Positions 55,448 through 64,000 of a DNA stretch of 64,000 nucleotides are shown in pieces. The DNA is from Paralithodes platypus. Its lineage: Eukaryota; Arthropoda; Malacostraca; Decapoda; Lithodidae. Where the stretch lies: positions 11,924,406 to 11,988,405 of the forward strand of contig CM064530.1 of the NCBI GenBank assembly GCA_032716605.1, read 5' to 3'. Below the pieces are notes generated by a model that had not been told where the DNA came from, ran no database searches, and saw nothing but the letters and a program-made list of their open reading frames with translations. Position 1 is the first letter of the stretch; each line of letters opens with the position of its first letter. The translations under genes and the position numbers were made by a program.

Positions 55448-55790
55448 AATAAGGGATAGTGGCCGTTTTTTTTTTTTTTTCTATTAATTCAATGTATTCA
55501 TTTATTTTTTAGTTTCCTCGCTAGACCTCCATCAAGCTTAAGAAAACACACCCTAGACCCCCCCTCAAGATAAATGTGTAAATTTTTCTACCGAAAAATG
55601 TCCCGGCCAAAGGCCGGTTACTCTTAAATTTACACCTAAATGGCAAGAAAGGTCTTCAAATTGACGACGAAATGGGGCGAAAGGTATTAGAATCGCCAAG
55701 CTAATGAGCCGAACGTCATAAAATCTGAGAACTAATGGGGCTAAGCATGAGGAAGAAGGGGGACCAGAAAAACGGCCCATGTGCCCTTAA
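55448..55790. mobile_element. family A MITE (A11)
   Basis: Long-left-arm subtype (GTTTCCTCGCTAGACCTCC), GGCCAAAGGCCGG hairpin, right end ATGTGCCCTTAA. The left TTAA is mutated (ATAAGGG). Confidence 0.7.
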
Positions 55791-55947
55791 AAGAGCATGT
55801 TGGTATAGTTTCTACAAGATAGCCTACACTTACAGTATATAGAATTAAGTTAATTTCTGAATTATCTAATAGGACAATTCCAAACTAATTTTTGGAAAGT
55901 GCAGATAGGAGTGATTTCATATGCTTTAAAAAAAAAAAACGTTTTAC

Positions 55948-56155
55948 ATTTAGGTGTATTTTTTTTCCTGGCGAGCAATAGCGAGCCCACAAACTAGAAG
56001 GAGAAGGCCGAGTTGAGACATTTTTCTCCGGAAAAATGTACAAATCCATCTTGAAGGGGGGTCTTGTTTTTTTTTTTTTTTAAGTTTAATGGAGATCTAG
56101 CGAGGACAAAAAAATCGATAAATAAATAGAGCAAAAAAAAAAAATCTACCCCTCT
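55948..56155. mobile_element. family A MITE, diverged internal fragment (A12)
   Basis: CCTGGCGAGCAATAGCGAGCC, ATCTTGAAGGGGGGTC and TAGCGAGGACA match the reverse of A2/A5. Both ends are missing. Confidence 0.6.
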
Positions 56156-56262
56156 TCATGTTGCGTGCTAATTGGATCAGCCCATATAAATAGGGCTGGT
56201 ATATACCCTATTGCATTATTGTACTATGTGTGCATTGGTTGTAGATTGGATGCAACACTACA

Positions 56263-56593
56263 TTAAGGGGAGATTTCCACTTGAGGGATTTTTTTTTCTT
56301 TACCCGTTTCTCCCTCATGTTTAGCTCCATTGCTTTTGAGATTTTAAGACCTTCGCCCTATAAGTTTGGATATTTTAAGACATTTTGCCCCATTTCTGTC
56401 AATTTTAAGACCTTTCGTGCCGTTAAGGTGTCGATTTTTTCCTGGCGAGCGATAGCGAGCCTGTAATTTAAGAGCAACCGGCCGGGAAATTTTTCTACCG
56501 AAAAATGTACAAATTTATCTTGAAAGGGGGTCTAGGGGGTGTAATTTTAAGCTTGATGAAAAAGTAGGGAACAAACTAAATACCTCCCCTTAA
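56263..56593. mobile_element. family A MITE, reverse orientation (A13)
   Basis: TTAA to TTAA, 331 bp, ends TTAAGGGGAGATTTCC and ACCTCCCCTTAA. Very similar to A1 and A10. Confidence 0.8.
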
Positions 56594-56708
56594 ACAGTAA
56601 CTAAACATATTTATGGCACAAAACACAAACTACTTCTCTATCAACACAAACTACTTTTCTATGCTACAACTCCATACGTTATACATCTATAGCCAATATG
56701 CTACTGTG

Positions 56709-56923
56709 TTAACCCCTTCTGTGCCCGCGATGTCTTACTAATTTTATTCTAGCTACTATTAGAAGATTTTATTCAGTTTCGAAAGGGTCTCCAGCAATTA
56801 AAAGGCTTCAAACAATCTTACTTGACCCTTTTCGTTACCACACATCCTTCTTAAGCTGCACAGAATCGTCTAAATATAGCTAGCCTATATTAAAAATGAC
56901 ACCGCCGGTACAGAAGAGGTTAA
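56709..56923. mobile_element. family C MITE (C10)
   Basis: TTAA to TTAA, 215 bp, ends TTAACCCCTTCTGTGCC and GGTACAGAAGAGGTTAA. Palindromic interior. Confidence 0.8.
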
Positions 56924-56929
56924 TGGTGA

Positions 56930-57750
56930 TGAGTAAGTAATTACATACACAGTGATCCAAATGATGATGCTCTAAGATAATGTTAATAAAGTGGTGCTAG
57001 CTGTGAAAGACACGTATGATACTAGAATAATAATTACCTGTTCAATAAGATGTGCAGCGCCATATTTCATTAGTCTTGTAAATCTGGCCAGTGATAGATG
57101 TTCTTTCTTCAAAATGTTCTTGGGGACTTCAATAACTTTATGCATTGTTAATTTTTTCCACTGCATTTTAGCAATATGGACGAAATGTGACGAATATCAA
57201 ACATTGGCGTTTTCACAGGTTTATATATATATACTGTATATATACTGTATACTGTAAGTGTATATATCTATATATAATTTTTCTGTTTTTTATTGTTTTA
57301 TCAATTCCATTTTGCCAGTCATAATTTGATCCAGGTAGTAGATCAAAGATATCAAAGAAGTGATCATCCTTAATCCAAAAAAGTTAATTTGCCATGATGA
57401 GAGTTCAAATACTGTATATTGCTAAACGAAGGAACCTTTAGAACAACAGTTTGAAGTGGACGACAGCCAGATGATAAAGGAAGCAAGGACACTAGTTTCT
57501 TCAGTCACAAATGCTACCAGTCCAGTACGGCAAATACAACTTCAACTAATATTCCTCATACGTCTACACTCTATAGTTATTCTTGTTTTTAGTTCACGAA
57601 AACTGATTCGTCATACGTATGCACTACATTCTCTTCTTTAGTTTATTCAGACAGCATTAAACTCTATTTTTTTTTTAGTCCATATTCAAATATTTCAGTG
57701 TATAATTTTCTTCTTTAGTCCAGATCCAAATATCTCTTCTTTTGTCCAGT
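56930..57750. other. gene 2 downstream region; candidate poly(A) signal
   Basis: No exon seen. The minus strand has AATAAA at 57647-57642, about 930 bases past the stop of gene 2 and beyond the minisatellite. If transcription crosses the array, this could be the polyadenylation signal. Confidence 0.3.
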
Positions 57751-57756
57751 TCCTAT

Positions 57757-58577
57757 TTCACAATTTCCTCGATAGAGATATATAATTGCTTAGTTACCTC
57801 ACTAGAGATACATAATTGCTTAGTTACCTCACTAGAGATATATAATTGCTTAGTTACCTCACTAGAGATATATAATTGCTTAGTTACCTCACTAGAGATA
57901 CATAATTGCTTCGTTACCTCACTAGAGATACATAATTGCTTAGTTACCTCACTAGAGATACATAATTGCTTAGTTACCTCACTAGAGATTATAATTGCTT
58001 CGTTACCTCACTAGAGATACATAATTGCTTAGTTACCTCACTAGAGATATATAATTGCTTAGTTACCTCACTAGAGATATATAATTGCTTAGTTACCTCA
58101 CTAGAGATATAATTGCTTAGTTACCTCACTAGAGATACATAATTGCTTCGTTACCTCACTAGAGATACATAATTGCTTAGTTACCTCACTAGAGATACAT
58201 AATTGCTTAGTTACCTCACTAGAGATATATAATTGCTTAGTTACCTCACTAGAGATACATAATTGCTTAGTTACCTCACTAGAGATACATAATTGCTTAG
58301 TTACCTCACTAGAGATATATATTGCTTAGTTACCTCACTAGAGATATAATTGCTTAGTTACCTCACTAGAGATACATAATTGCTTAGTTACCTCACTAGA
58401 GATACATAATTGCTTAGTTACCTCACTAGAGATACATAATTGCTTAGTTACCTCACTAGAGATATATAATTGCTTAGTTACCTCACTAGAGATACATAAT
58501 TGCTTAGTTACCTCACTAGAGATATATAATTGCTTAGTTACCTCACTAGAGATATATAATTGTCCGTTTTCTCACTA
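57757..58577. repeat. 30-bp minisatellite at the 3' end of gene 2, about 27 copies
   Basis: The unit runs TTAGTTACCTCACTAGAGAT then ATATAATTGC, with C/T and short-deletion variants. On the minus strand the first, degenerate unit begins in the final codons of gene 2 (CTC TAG TGAG). The Leu-Glu-Ile-Asn-Cys-type open frame is an artefact. Confidence 0.93.
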
Positions 58578-58751
58578 GAGGTAACAGAGCGCTTCGTTTT
58601 GATGGCACCATTGTGGCTGGATTCTGTCGGCCATGATGCCTCGGGTCACAAGGAGTTGGCGGTGGTGGATGAACCGCGTCTCGGCTTCATCCCAGCCGCT
58701 GGATGGGTTGCTCCACAGTCGCTCTCCCAGGGCTGATCCACGGGGCCAGAG
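58575..58751 (-). CDS. gene 2 exon D (terminal): GH20 C-terminus
   Basis: 58 codons plus TAG, acceptor CCCCTCCAG, phase 0, the same length as gene 1 exon 6. It encodes LWPRGSALGERLW at the start and DRIQPQWCHQNEALCYL at the end, so the C-terminal fold and the Cys pair are kept. The TAG stop is part of the first degenerate minisatellite unit. Confidence 0.93.
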   Translation of the reverse strand, partial: LWPRGSALGERLWSNPSSGWDEAETRFIHHRQLLVTRGIMADRIQPQWCHQNEALCYL

Positions 58752-58866
58752 CTGGAGGGGATATAGTAAAAAGATGGTTAAAAATATCTGGAATATACAA
58801 TAAGGGGAAGTGAAAGGGATAGGAATTGAGAGGAACGGAAAGCAATGTCAAGAATGTAAGGGGAAA

Positions 58867-59219
58867 TTAAGAGGGGTCACCAGCTTTTTTTTTTATCTTT
58901 CTCTCCTTTCTCTCTTTCCCTAGCTTGTATCCATTCGGCCCCATTCAACCAACTGTTTTAAGACGTTTATCCCCATCCAGGTGTCATTGTATGGAGAAAT
59001 CTGGCTTCGCCGGAGAAATTTTTCTATCGAAAAATGTACAAATTTAGCTTGTCAAAACAAATATATGTATATATGCTGGCTCGCTATCACTCGTCAGGAA
59101 AATATTGACACTTGGATGGGGGTAACCGTCTTAAAACAGTAGGCTGAATGGGGCCGAATAAATACAAACCAAAGAGAGTGGGAGAGAAAGAGAAAAAAAG
59201 GCGAGGTGGGCTCCTTTAA
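58867..59219. mobile_element. family B foldback MITE (B9)
   Basis: TTAA to TTAA, 353 bp, in the last intron of gene 2. It lacks the CCTGGCGAGCG block on the left arm, so the palindrome is asymmetric. Confidence 0.75.
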
Positions 59220-59311
59220 AGTGATATGAAGTGAGAAAGACAGAAAGCAATGTCTGGAATGTAAGCGGAAATGAAAGTGATAGAAAGTGAGTGGTGTAGA
59301 AAGCAAGGTAT

Positions 59312-59405
59312 GGGGATGGATGGATTGGAGGGTGTGGAGGGTGGGGATGGATTGGAGGGTGGGGATGGATTGGAGGGTGGGGATGGATTGGAGGGTGTGG
59401 AGGGA
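59312..59405. repeat. short G-rich tandem repeat
   Basis: GGGGATGGATTGGAGGGT repeats about four to five times with GTGG variants. Intron of gene 2. Confidence 0.8.
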
Positions 59406-59409
59406 TTCA

Positions 59410-60093
59410 TTGATCATCTTTGTAAACTTCACACTAACTCTATGATTATTTCTCTTTTCTAAGTTTTCTTCTGATACTAAACATGCTGAGGTAACTCTGA
59501 CACAAAGAATGCTCCTGAAAAACGTTTAAGTTCACAAGAATCCAAGCAAAAGTCAGGTAAAATGGAGAAGTTGGAATGTTTAGAGATCTTGGGGGAAATC
59601 TTGGTAGTGATGGGAGCACGCATGAAGATGATATAGATTTAGAAATTAGAATGGAATCACATTTAAGAAAAACAGTTGGGTGAAATGAGGAGAGCTAGAC
59701 CTAATATAGCATGAGTAATGAGTAATTATTGACTAAAATATTATTTTGATCATTCTAATTATTTGATTGTTTAATTACAATATGTTAACCTCTTCTGCAT
59801 GATTGTTTATACTTTATCCTGATTAACATTTCATTCAACTTAGGAATAACCATCTTTTTATTATGGTATTAGAATTTACAGTATATAATATTATATTCTC
59901 TAATAATTCTAATGACAATTTAAGTAATAGCTGCCGCCATATGATTCTACCGGGTTTTGATGGAACCTCGCTTATAAAATATATAGTAATATTATTGCCC
60001 TTATAAAATATAATGGAAGTGTAGCGTTTTGCATCAATACTGCTAACAAATAAATAAATATATTCCAAACTCCAGAACAATAGCAGCACTCAC
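59410..60093. other. intron of gene 2; nothing recognised
   Basis: AT-rich intron sequence between MITE B9 with its G-rich repeat and exon C. No further elements were identified. Confidence 0.5.
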
Positions 60094-60432
60094 CTTAGTA
60101 TCAATATTGGCATCATCCACCTGGTGTCCCCACAGCACTGCTTCGCCTCCCAGCACCAGCTCGCTGTGGCTTGAGCCTGTCAGGTCTCGAGCGATGCTGT
60201 GTGGTGCTAGGTCATACACTGCCTGCCATCCCTTATACGCCTTGTCCTCCGATCTCCCCGACATGCTCTCCGATTCACCCGGCATCTTTCCCCAGGGGTC
60301 TGTCCTCTGCCACGATCCACAAGTCTGACCAAACCCGCAGCCAAGGTCCCATGCATCACTGTGGCTGAGGATAAGTCGGTAGCCCCTACGGAGGAGGTCA
60401 CCTGTGTTGGGGTCGCTGCTGGGAGTGGTCAC
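60094..60432 (-). CDS. gene 2 exon C: altered GH20 active-site segment
   Basis: 113 codons, phase 0, acceptor CCCCTCCAG, donor AAG|GTGAGT. It encodes GYRLILSHSDAWDLGCGFG and ends GGEAVLWGHQVDDANIDTK. Compared with gene 1 (NHDAWYLDCG, GGEAALWTEQTDD): Tyr496 is Asp, Asp498 is Gly, Glu552 is His, while Trp550 is kept. A longer variable loop (DPWGKMPGESESMSGRSEDK) replaces the short NNWCSPY loop that carries a Trp of the +1 site in insect Hex. The exon begins about 19 codons earlier in the alignment than gene 1 exon 5, so the intron position differs. Frame and splice sites are clean. Confidence 0.92.
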
Positions 60433-60439
60433 CTGGAGG

Positions 60440-61280
60440 GGTTAGAATTGGGTGACACAGTTGTAGCCAAAAAATAAGGTATAGGCAAAAAGACACGGAT
60501 ATGTAATGTTTTAAGAATATTTACTGGGTCTCAAAGACCTGAGTAAATGTGTGTCACTAGTCATTTTCTGTGTATCATTGGATGTATTGCAATCAAAAGG
60601 CCTCTTGTACAGTTGGGATCAGTACTAAACAGAACATTACCATAGATAAAATTAAGAAAGTCTGCATAATTAAGAAAACACACTTTTCAACCTTGAGGCT
60701 CTATGATATTTTGTTTTCATACTATGAATCTGAATCAGTATATATTCTTAGACTATACTTGTGTCTTCAATATATGGATCTTAGTGTACAAGCACCTGAA
60801 CTACTATACTGTATGATAAAATTAACACAGTAAACATTAAACGAGGGAAGTCACTAATGATGGTCATGCGTTGAAAGGGAATGTTTCAAAATATTGTAAC
60901 CGTGTCAGACTCGGAATGTTCAGTAATATGTGTACTGCTTTTCAATGCAGGTGATTGTACCTGCTTGAAACTGACCCCAACAGTACAACTTGAAGTACAA
61001 ATGCTGCGAAACCCACCAGCTATTGTCAGTCACATCATTATGTGGTGATAACTGGAATACACAAACAAATAATTATGGGTTTAAAAAGGTATAGCATGCA
61101 CCTTTCGTAATGAAGGAGTTGATGTAAACTGCTTGGTGTCGGAGATTTTGTACTTCTGGCTGTAATCAAGCCATCTGATTGGGGAGTTGGTGGCTAAATG
61201 GTTACAGTCTGGACTAGTATTCACAAAATGGCAGGATTGAATCCTTGTATAAAATAGAGCAAATGGTTTTAAGCAGGTCT
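60440..61280. other. intron of gene 2; nothing recognised
   Basis: Small open frames (60-100 codons) have no motifs. AT-rich. Confidence 0.5.
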
Positions 61281-61289
61281 TATATTTAG

Positions 61290-61480
61290 ATGAGAAGATA
61301 CCAGCTGGACAACTGGAGTGACAGAATTGGAACCCAGAGATATAGTTAAATAATGGGTAGACAAGAGGGACTGATGAGATCCACAAGTTTTCTGGGATTG
61401 GATGAAACAGACTGACACTTGACCAGTTAGAATGGAAATATTTGAGAGGCCATTGTCCTATAGTGGACTAACTCTGGCTA
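61290..61480 (+). pseudogene. RTE-like LINE 3' tail fragment
   Basis: Parallels 2635-2826: AGAAGATA..., GACTGATGAGATCCACAA, TTAGAATGGAAATATTTGAG and CCTATAGTGGACTAACT. Intron of gene 2, antisense. Confidence 0.65.
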
Positions 61481-61489
61481 AGGACAATT

Positions 61490-62160
61490 ATGTCAAGGAA
61501 GATTATTCTACGGTAATAAAAATAAAATAGGCTATTAAAAGACAGCAAAATTTACTGGATACTTTTGTTTTGTTTTGTATATTTACACATTTCCTCCTGG
61601 TTAAAGAATCGTTACTCAACAGTGCACTATTATTCTTTACTCCTATCTTAGGCCATACCCTTAAATTACATTTGCTCTATCACCACTCACGTATCTACTA
61701 ATATTAATATAATAACTCTCCCACTTCTCCATCCTTCACTCATCCACTAGTCACCCTTAATCCAATCATACACCATACCCCTTTCATTTACCCCTACCTC
61801 GTATTACCATTCACTGTCTATTTATCCTTCACACTCACTGTGGCCAACGTCCTGGTTAGAGAACGCATTTTTCCAGGAAAGTGAGTCAGGTCAGTTGAAA
61901 AGTCCTCCTTCGCAGCATTAAATCAGGTTAGTTGATGCATAGTCCGGGGTGGGAGTAAAGACATGCGACATTGTATTATTATTATTAAAAAAAAAAAAAA
62001 GGAAAAGTGGGGATTGAGCCTGAGTATATAGATAGATATTTATTTGTAATTTATTTGTATTTGTTTTCACAAGTTGCATGTTACCATGAAACCATACTTC
62101 TTAAGGATCACGATCTTCAAAGTAAATGTATGTACTCACTCACCCACTTCCCTTTCCTCC
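61490..62160. other. intron of gene 2; nothing recognised
   Basis: AT-rich with an A-run at 61988-62001. The 152-codon plus-strand frame starting at 62007 is the antisense of exon B. Confidence 0.5.
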
Positions 62161-62171
62161 ACTCAACCTAC

Positions 62172-62408
62172 CTGGACTACATATTCCTTAGGGCTCAGGT
62201 ACTCTTCAATTCTCTTCTCCTCCGTCAGACTAGAGGACCTCACCACCGCCAGGACTGGCCTCTCCTTGTTGACGTCCCTCAGCAGGCCCTGGGCGCGGGT
62301 TTGGAACTCGCCCCACAGCCGGTAGAAGTCCTCCGTCTGTGTCCCCCGCCCAGCTTCCTCCAGGTAGTTCATTATTTCTTTGCTCGAGTTCCAGCAATTG
62401 AAGTTGAC
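62172..62408 (-). CDS. gene 2 exon B: GH20 middle segment
   Basis: 79 codons, phase 0, acceptor CATTCCAG, donor CAG|GTAGGT. It starts VNFNCWNSSKE, the expected continuation of the GG(D/S)E motif, and includes SLTEEKRIEEYLSP. Where gene 1 has Trp445 (LIWTSHLT), this has Arg (VVRSSSLT), codon AGG versus TGG. No stops or frameshifts. It is shorter than gene 1 exon 4 because the intron sits earlier. Confidence 0.92.
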
Positions 62409-62678
62409 CTGGAATGGAATTTGGATGTATTATTGAGTTTGCATTTGAGACAGATTATATTCTAAAATGGAGAGCAAGGGAGATATGGAAATACTATGAT
62501 AGCCATATTAATGTCAGTTATATTATAGCTATGGCTCTCAGCACTTGTATGGAGCTGCTACTCTTTTAAGCAATATTGAAACTCAGGAAAATAACAATCA
62601 GGCTATGGGACAAAGGATAAAATATTCACTACTGTATATCAAAGAATTCTTATGTAAACTTACTCTTCAGTTAAACCA

Positions 62679-63140
62679 TTAATCCCTTAAAGGCGGGAGA
62701 TTTGGAATTGCCCGTGTGCCCTGTAAGCGGGATATTATCATGTTTTTTCGTTTATTTTTTAACTCTATCTAGCTCTGTAAAAAACTGTGTGGTAGTAAGT
62801 TAGTGTTCTGGCCTGTACGTAGACACCACAACCTCAGAACTATACACAGTCACGCGAGCAATTTAAGGAGTTTTATTTTTGCGGGAGTCCAGGATCAAGC
62901 TATAAAGTCCTTGAGCGTTGAATGCACCCACATGCAAGGATCATCGACTACTGAGCTCTCAGCTTGATCGGGTGGGCTTGCCTGGTGGTATCTGGTAACT
63001 CTATTGAAATCTCAGTACTACCACGTTACCTCGGGAGCATCTTTTAGTGCGGGAAATACAGCCAGTAATATTACAGGGTCCACCGCTCTCCACAGAATCA
63101 CCCAGCCTGTAATATTACTGGGCCGCCTTGTAGGGATTAA
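62679..63140. mobile_element. family E element, TTAA-bounded
   Basis: 462 bp with inverted ends TTAATCCCTTAAAGGCGG and GGCCGCCTTGTAGGGATTAA. The interior holds CAGTAATATTAC / TGTAATATTACTGG. Single copy in the window, in an intron of gene 2. No coding. Confidence 0.6.
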
Positions 63141-63494
63141 ATCCAAGGACAACATTATAGATTCAATTTTTGCTACCACATGACTATTATTCAGGTCAGG
63201 AAAAAATGATTAGGTACAAAGTGTTAAATACGCATGAAAGATTGTCACTGGAACTCGGAGGGTTAACTGGTTTCATAGTGAAAAATAGTCCATTTTGTGT
63301 GTTCTAAAAAAGTATATCATGTTATTACTATACTAAATAAAAGGACCTTAGACTCTCGGATCAGGCACCGTGTAGCTTATAACAGGAGTCATTCTAGCTG
63401 TAAGAACACACATGAGCCAGTAGGTTTTCTGCAGCTTCCCATATAATTCATATATCTTGAAGTCCTTAGGCTATATCATCCAGACAATATTCAC

Positions 63495-63641
63495 CTCACT
63501 GCCACCAAAGTGGAAGAAGTGAAGCGGGTGGAAGGTCTGACGGAGGTGTGCGTAGATGCTGCTCAACACAGTATAGGTCTGATTGTTGGCTGGGTTGAGC
63601 TGACCACATGGAGGCTTGGAGCAGAACTTCACCCACGGTTC
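63495..63641 (-). CDS. gene 2 exon A: GH20 dyad exon with Asp replaced by Ser
   Basis: Gene 2 is a GH20 hexosaminidase paralogue whose N-terminal part lies beyond the window. This exon has 49 codons, as in gene 1 exon 3, phase 0, acceptor CCAAACAG, donor GAG|GTGAAT. It encodes EPWVKFCSKPPCGQLNPANN and ends HFFHFGGSE. The family motif is GGDE: the Asp that positions the substrate acetamido group is Ser (AGT), while the acid/base Glu remains. With R, D, G and H at four other active-site positions in exons B and C, normal GH20 catalysis is unlikely. A secreted chitin-oligomer-binding or regulatory role is possible but is inference. The alternative is an early pseudogene; clean frames and splice sites argue against that. 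Confidence 0.92.
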
Positions 63642-63973
63642 CTGTTTGGGGGGAGATACAGATAAGTTCATTTACTTCCAGATGTACACCCGATAACACA
63701 TTCAACTGTTGTTTTATTGTCTACTGATATGGAACACTATGCAGTATAAGGTGGACTTAGTGTTCGCTCATCAAAAATGTCTGTCTGCTATCCTCATGTA
63801 ATCCACTTTGTAATTTAATTTCTGACAATCGTAAAAGCACAGGTTCAATGCAAAAAAACTCTTTTGACTTTCGTATTGCCCTTGAGAGACAGATTTAAGC
63901 TAAACTAATACACATAAATGACACGTCCACCAATGTACACATAAGATGTAGGCTACCACTTAGGAAGTCTTAC

Positions 63974-64000
63974 CTGGCTAGTGCTTAAAACTATTTTTCG
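63974..64000 (-). CDS. possible end of the next upstream exon of gene 2 (partial)
   Basis: A donor-like CAG|GTAAGA at 63974 closes nine open codons (ending LSTSQ) in the right phase to join EPWVKFC, as CINQ|EPW does in gene 1. Too short for homology, so based on position and phase only. It runs off the window edge. Confidence 0.35.

Noticed and set aside
57742..58014. 90-codon frame with LEIHNCLVTS repeats
   Set aside because: Translation of the 30-bp minisatellite downstream of gene 2.

Overview
The window looks like nuclear DNA of an arthropod, most likely a decapod crustacean. It is intron-rich, AT-rich and crowded with simple repeats, tRNA-derived SINEs, LINE remnants and short foldback elements. 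Its only recognisable host genes are two arthropod-type GH20 beta-N-acetylhexosaminidases (chitinolytic NAG/Hex family), both on the minus strand. The decapod assignment is inference from gene family and repeat style; no species-specific marker was seen.

Gene 1 (11788 down to 1030) reads as complete: six coding exons, phase-compatible splice sites, a signal peptide, an intact D384-E385 catalytic pair and 620 predicted residues. Gene 2 (from beyond the right edge down to 58575) is a paralogue with at least four clear 3' exons. Its reading frame and splice sites are intact, but five active-site positions kept in gene 1 are changed (D to S, W to R, Y to D, D to G, E to H), so it looks like a pseudoenzyme. 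The two genes differ in one intron position, so this is not a very recent duplicate. Two decayed copies of the 3' end of gene 1 exon 5 lie in the following intron. Both stop codons sit at repeat boundaries: gene 1's TAA lies in the TTAA site of a MITE, and gene 2's TAG lies in the first degenerate unit of a 30-bp minisatellite.

The 46.8 kb between the genes (11.8-58.5 kb) holds no convincing host gene. It contains: LINE remnants (13.2-15.2, 34.2-35.0, 51.6-52.6 kb); a tandem segmental duplication (20.3-27.5 and 27.5-32.0 kb) with a palindromic insertion, a 2.7-kb inverted-repeat-bounded block and CTGT-type arrays; a Ty3/gypsy-like element with an intact pol frame but broken gag (37.7-42.5 kb); an RLE-type non-LTR element (46.5-44.5 kb, minus); a second non-LTR element (46.8-48.3 kb, plus); and minisatellites of 47, 35, 30 and 30 bp.

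The commonest elements are short, foldback, TTAA-bounded repeats, labelled here families A (about 335-375 bp), B (about 375 bp), C (about 213 bp), D, E and F. TTAA boundaries suggest piggyBac-type mobilisation, but no transposase is present. Four junctions show two elements sharing one TTAA, and one family-A copy has an apparent paralogous empty site in the window. Family labels are mine and are not database names.
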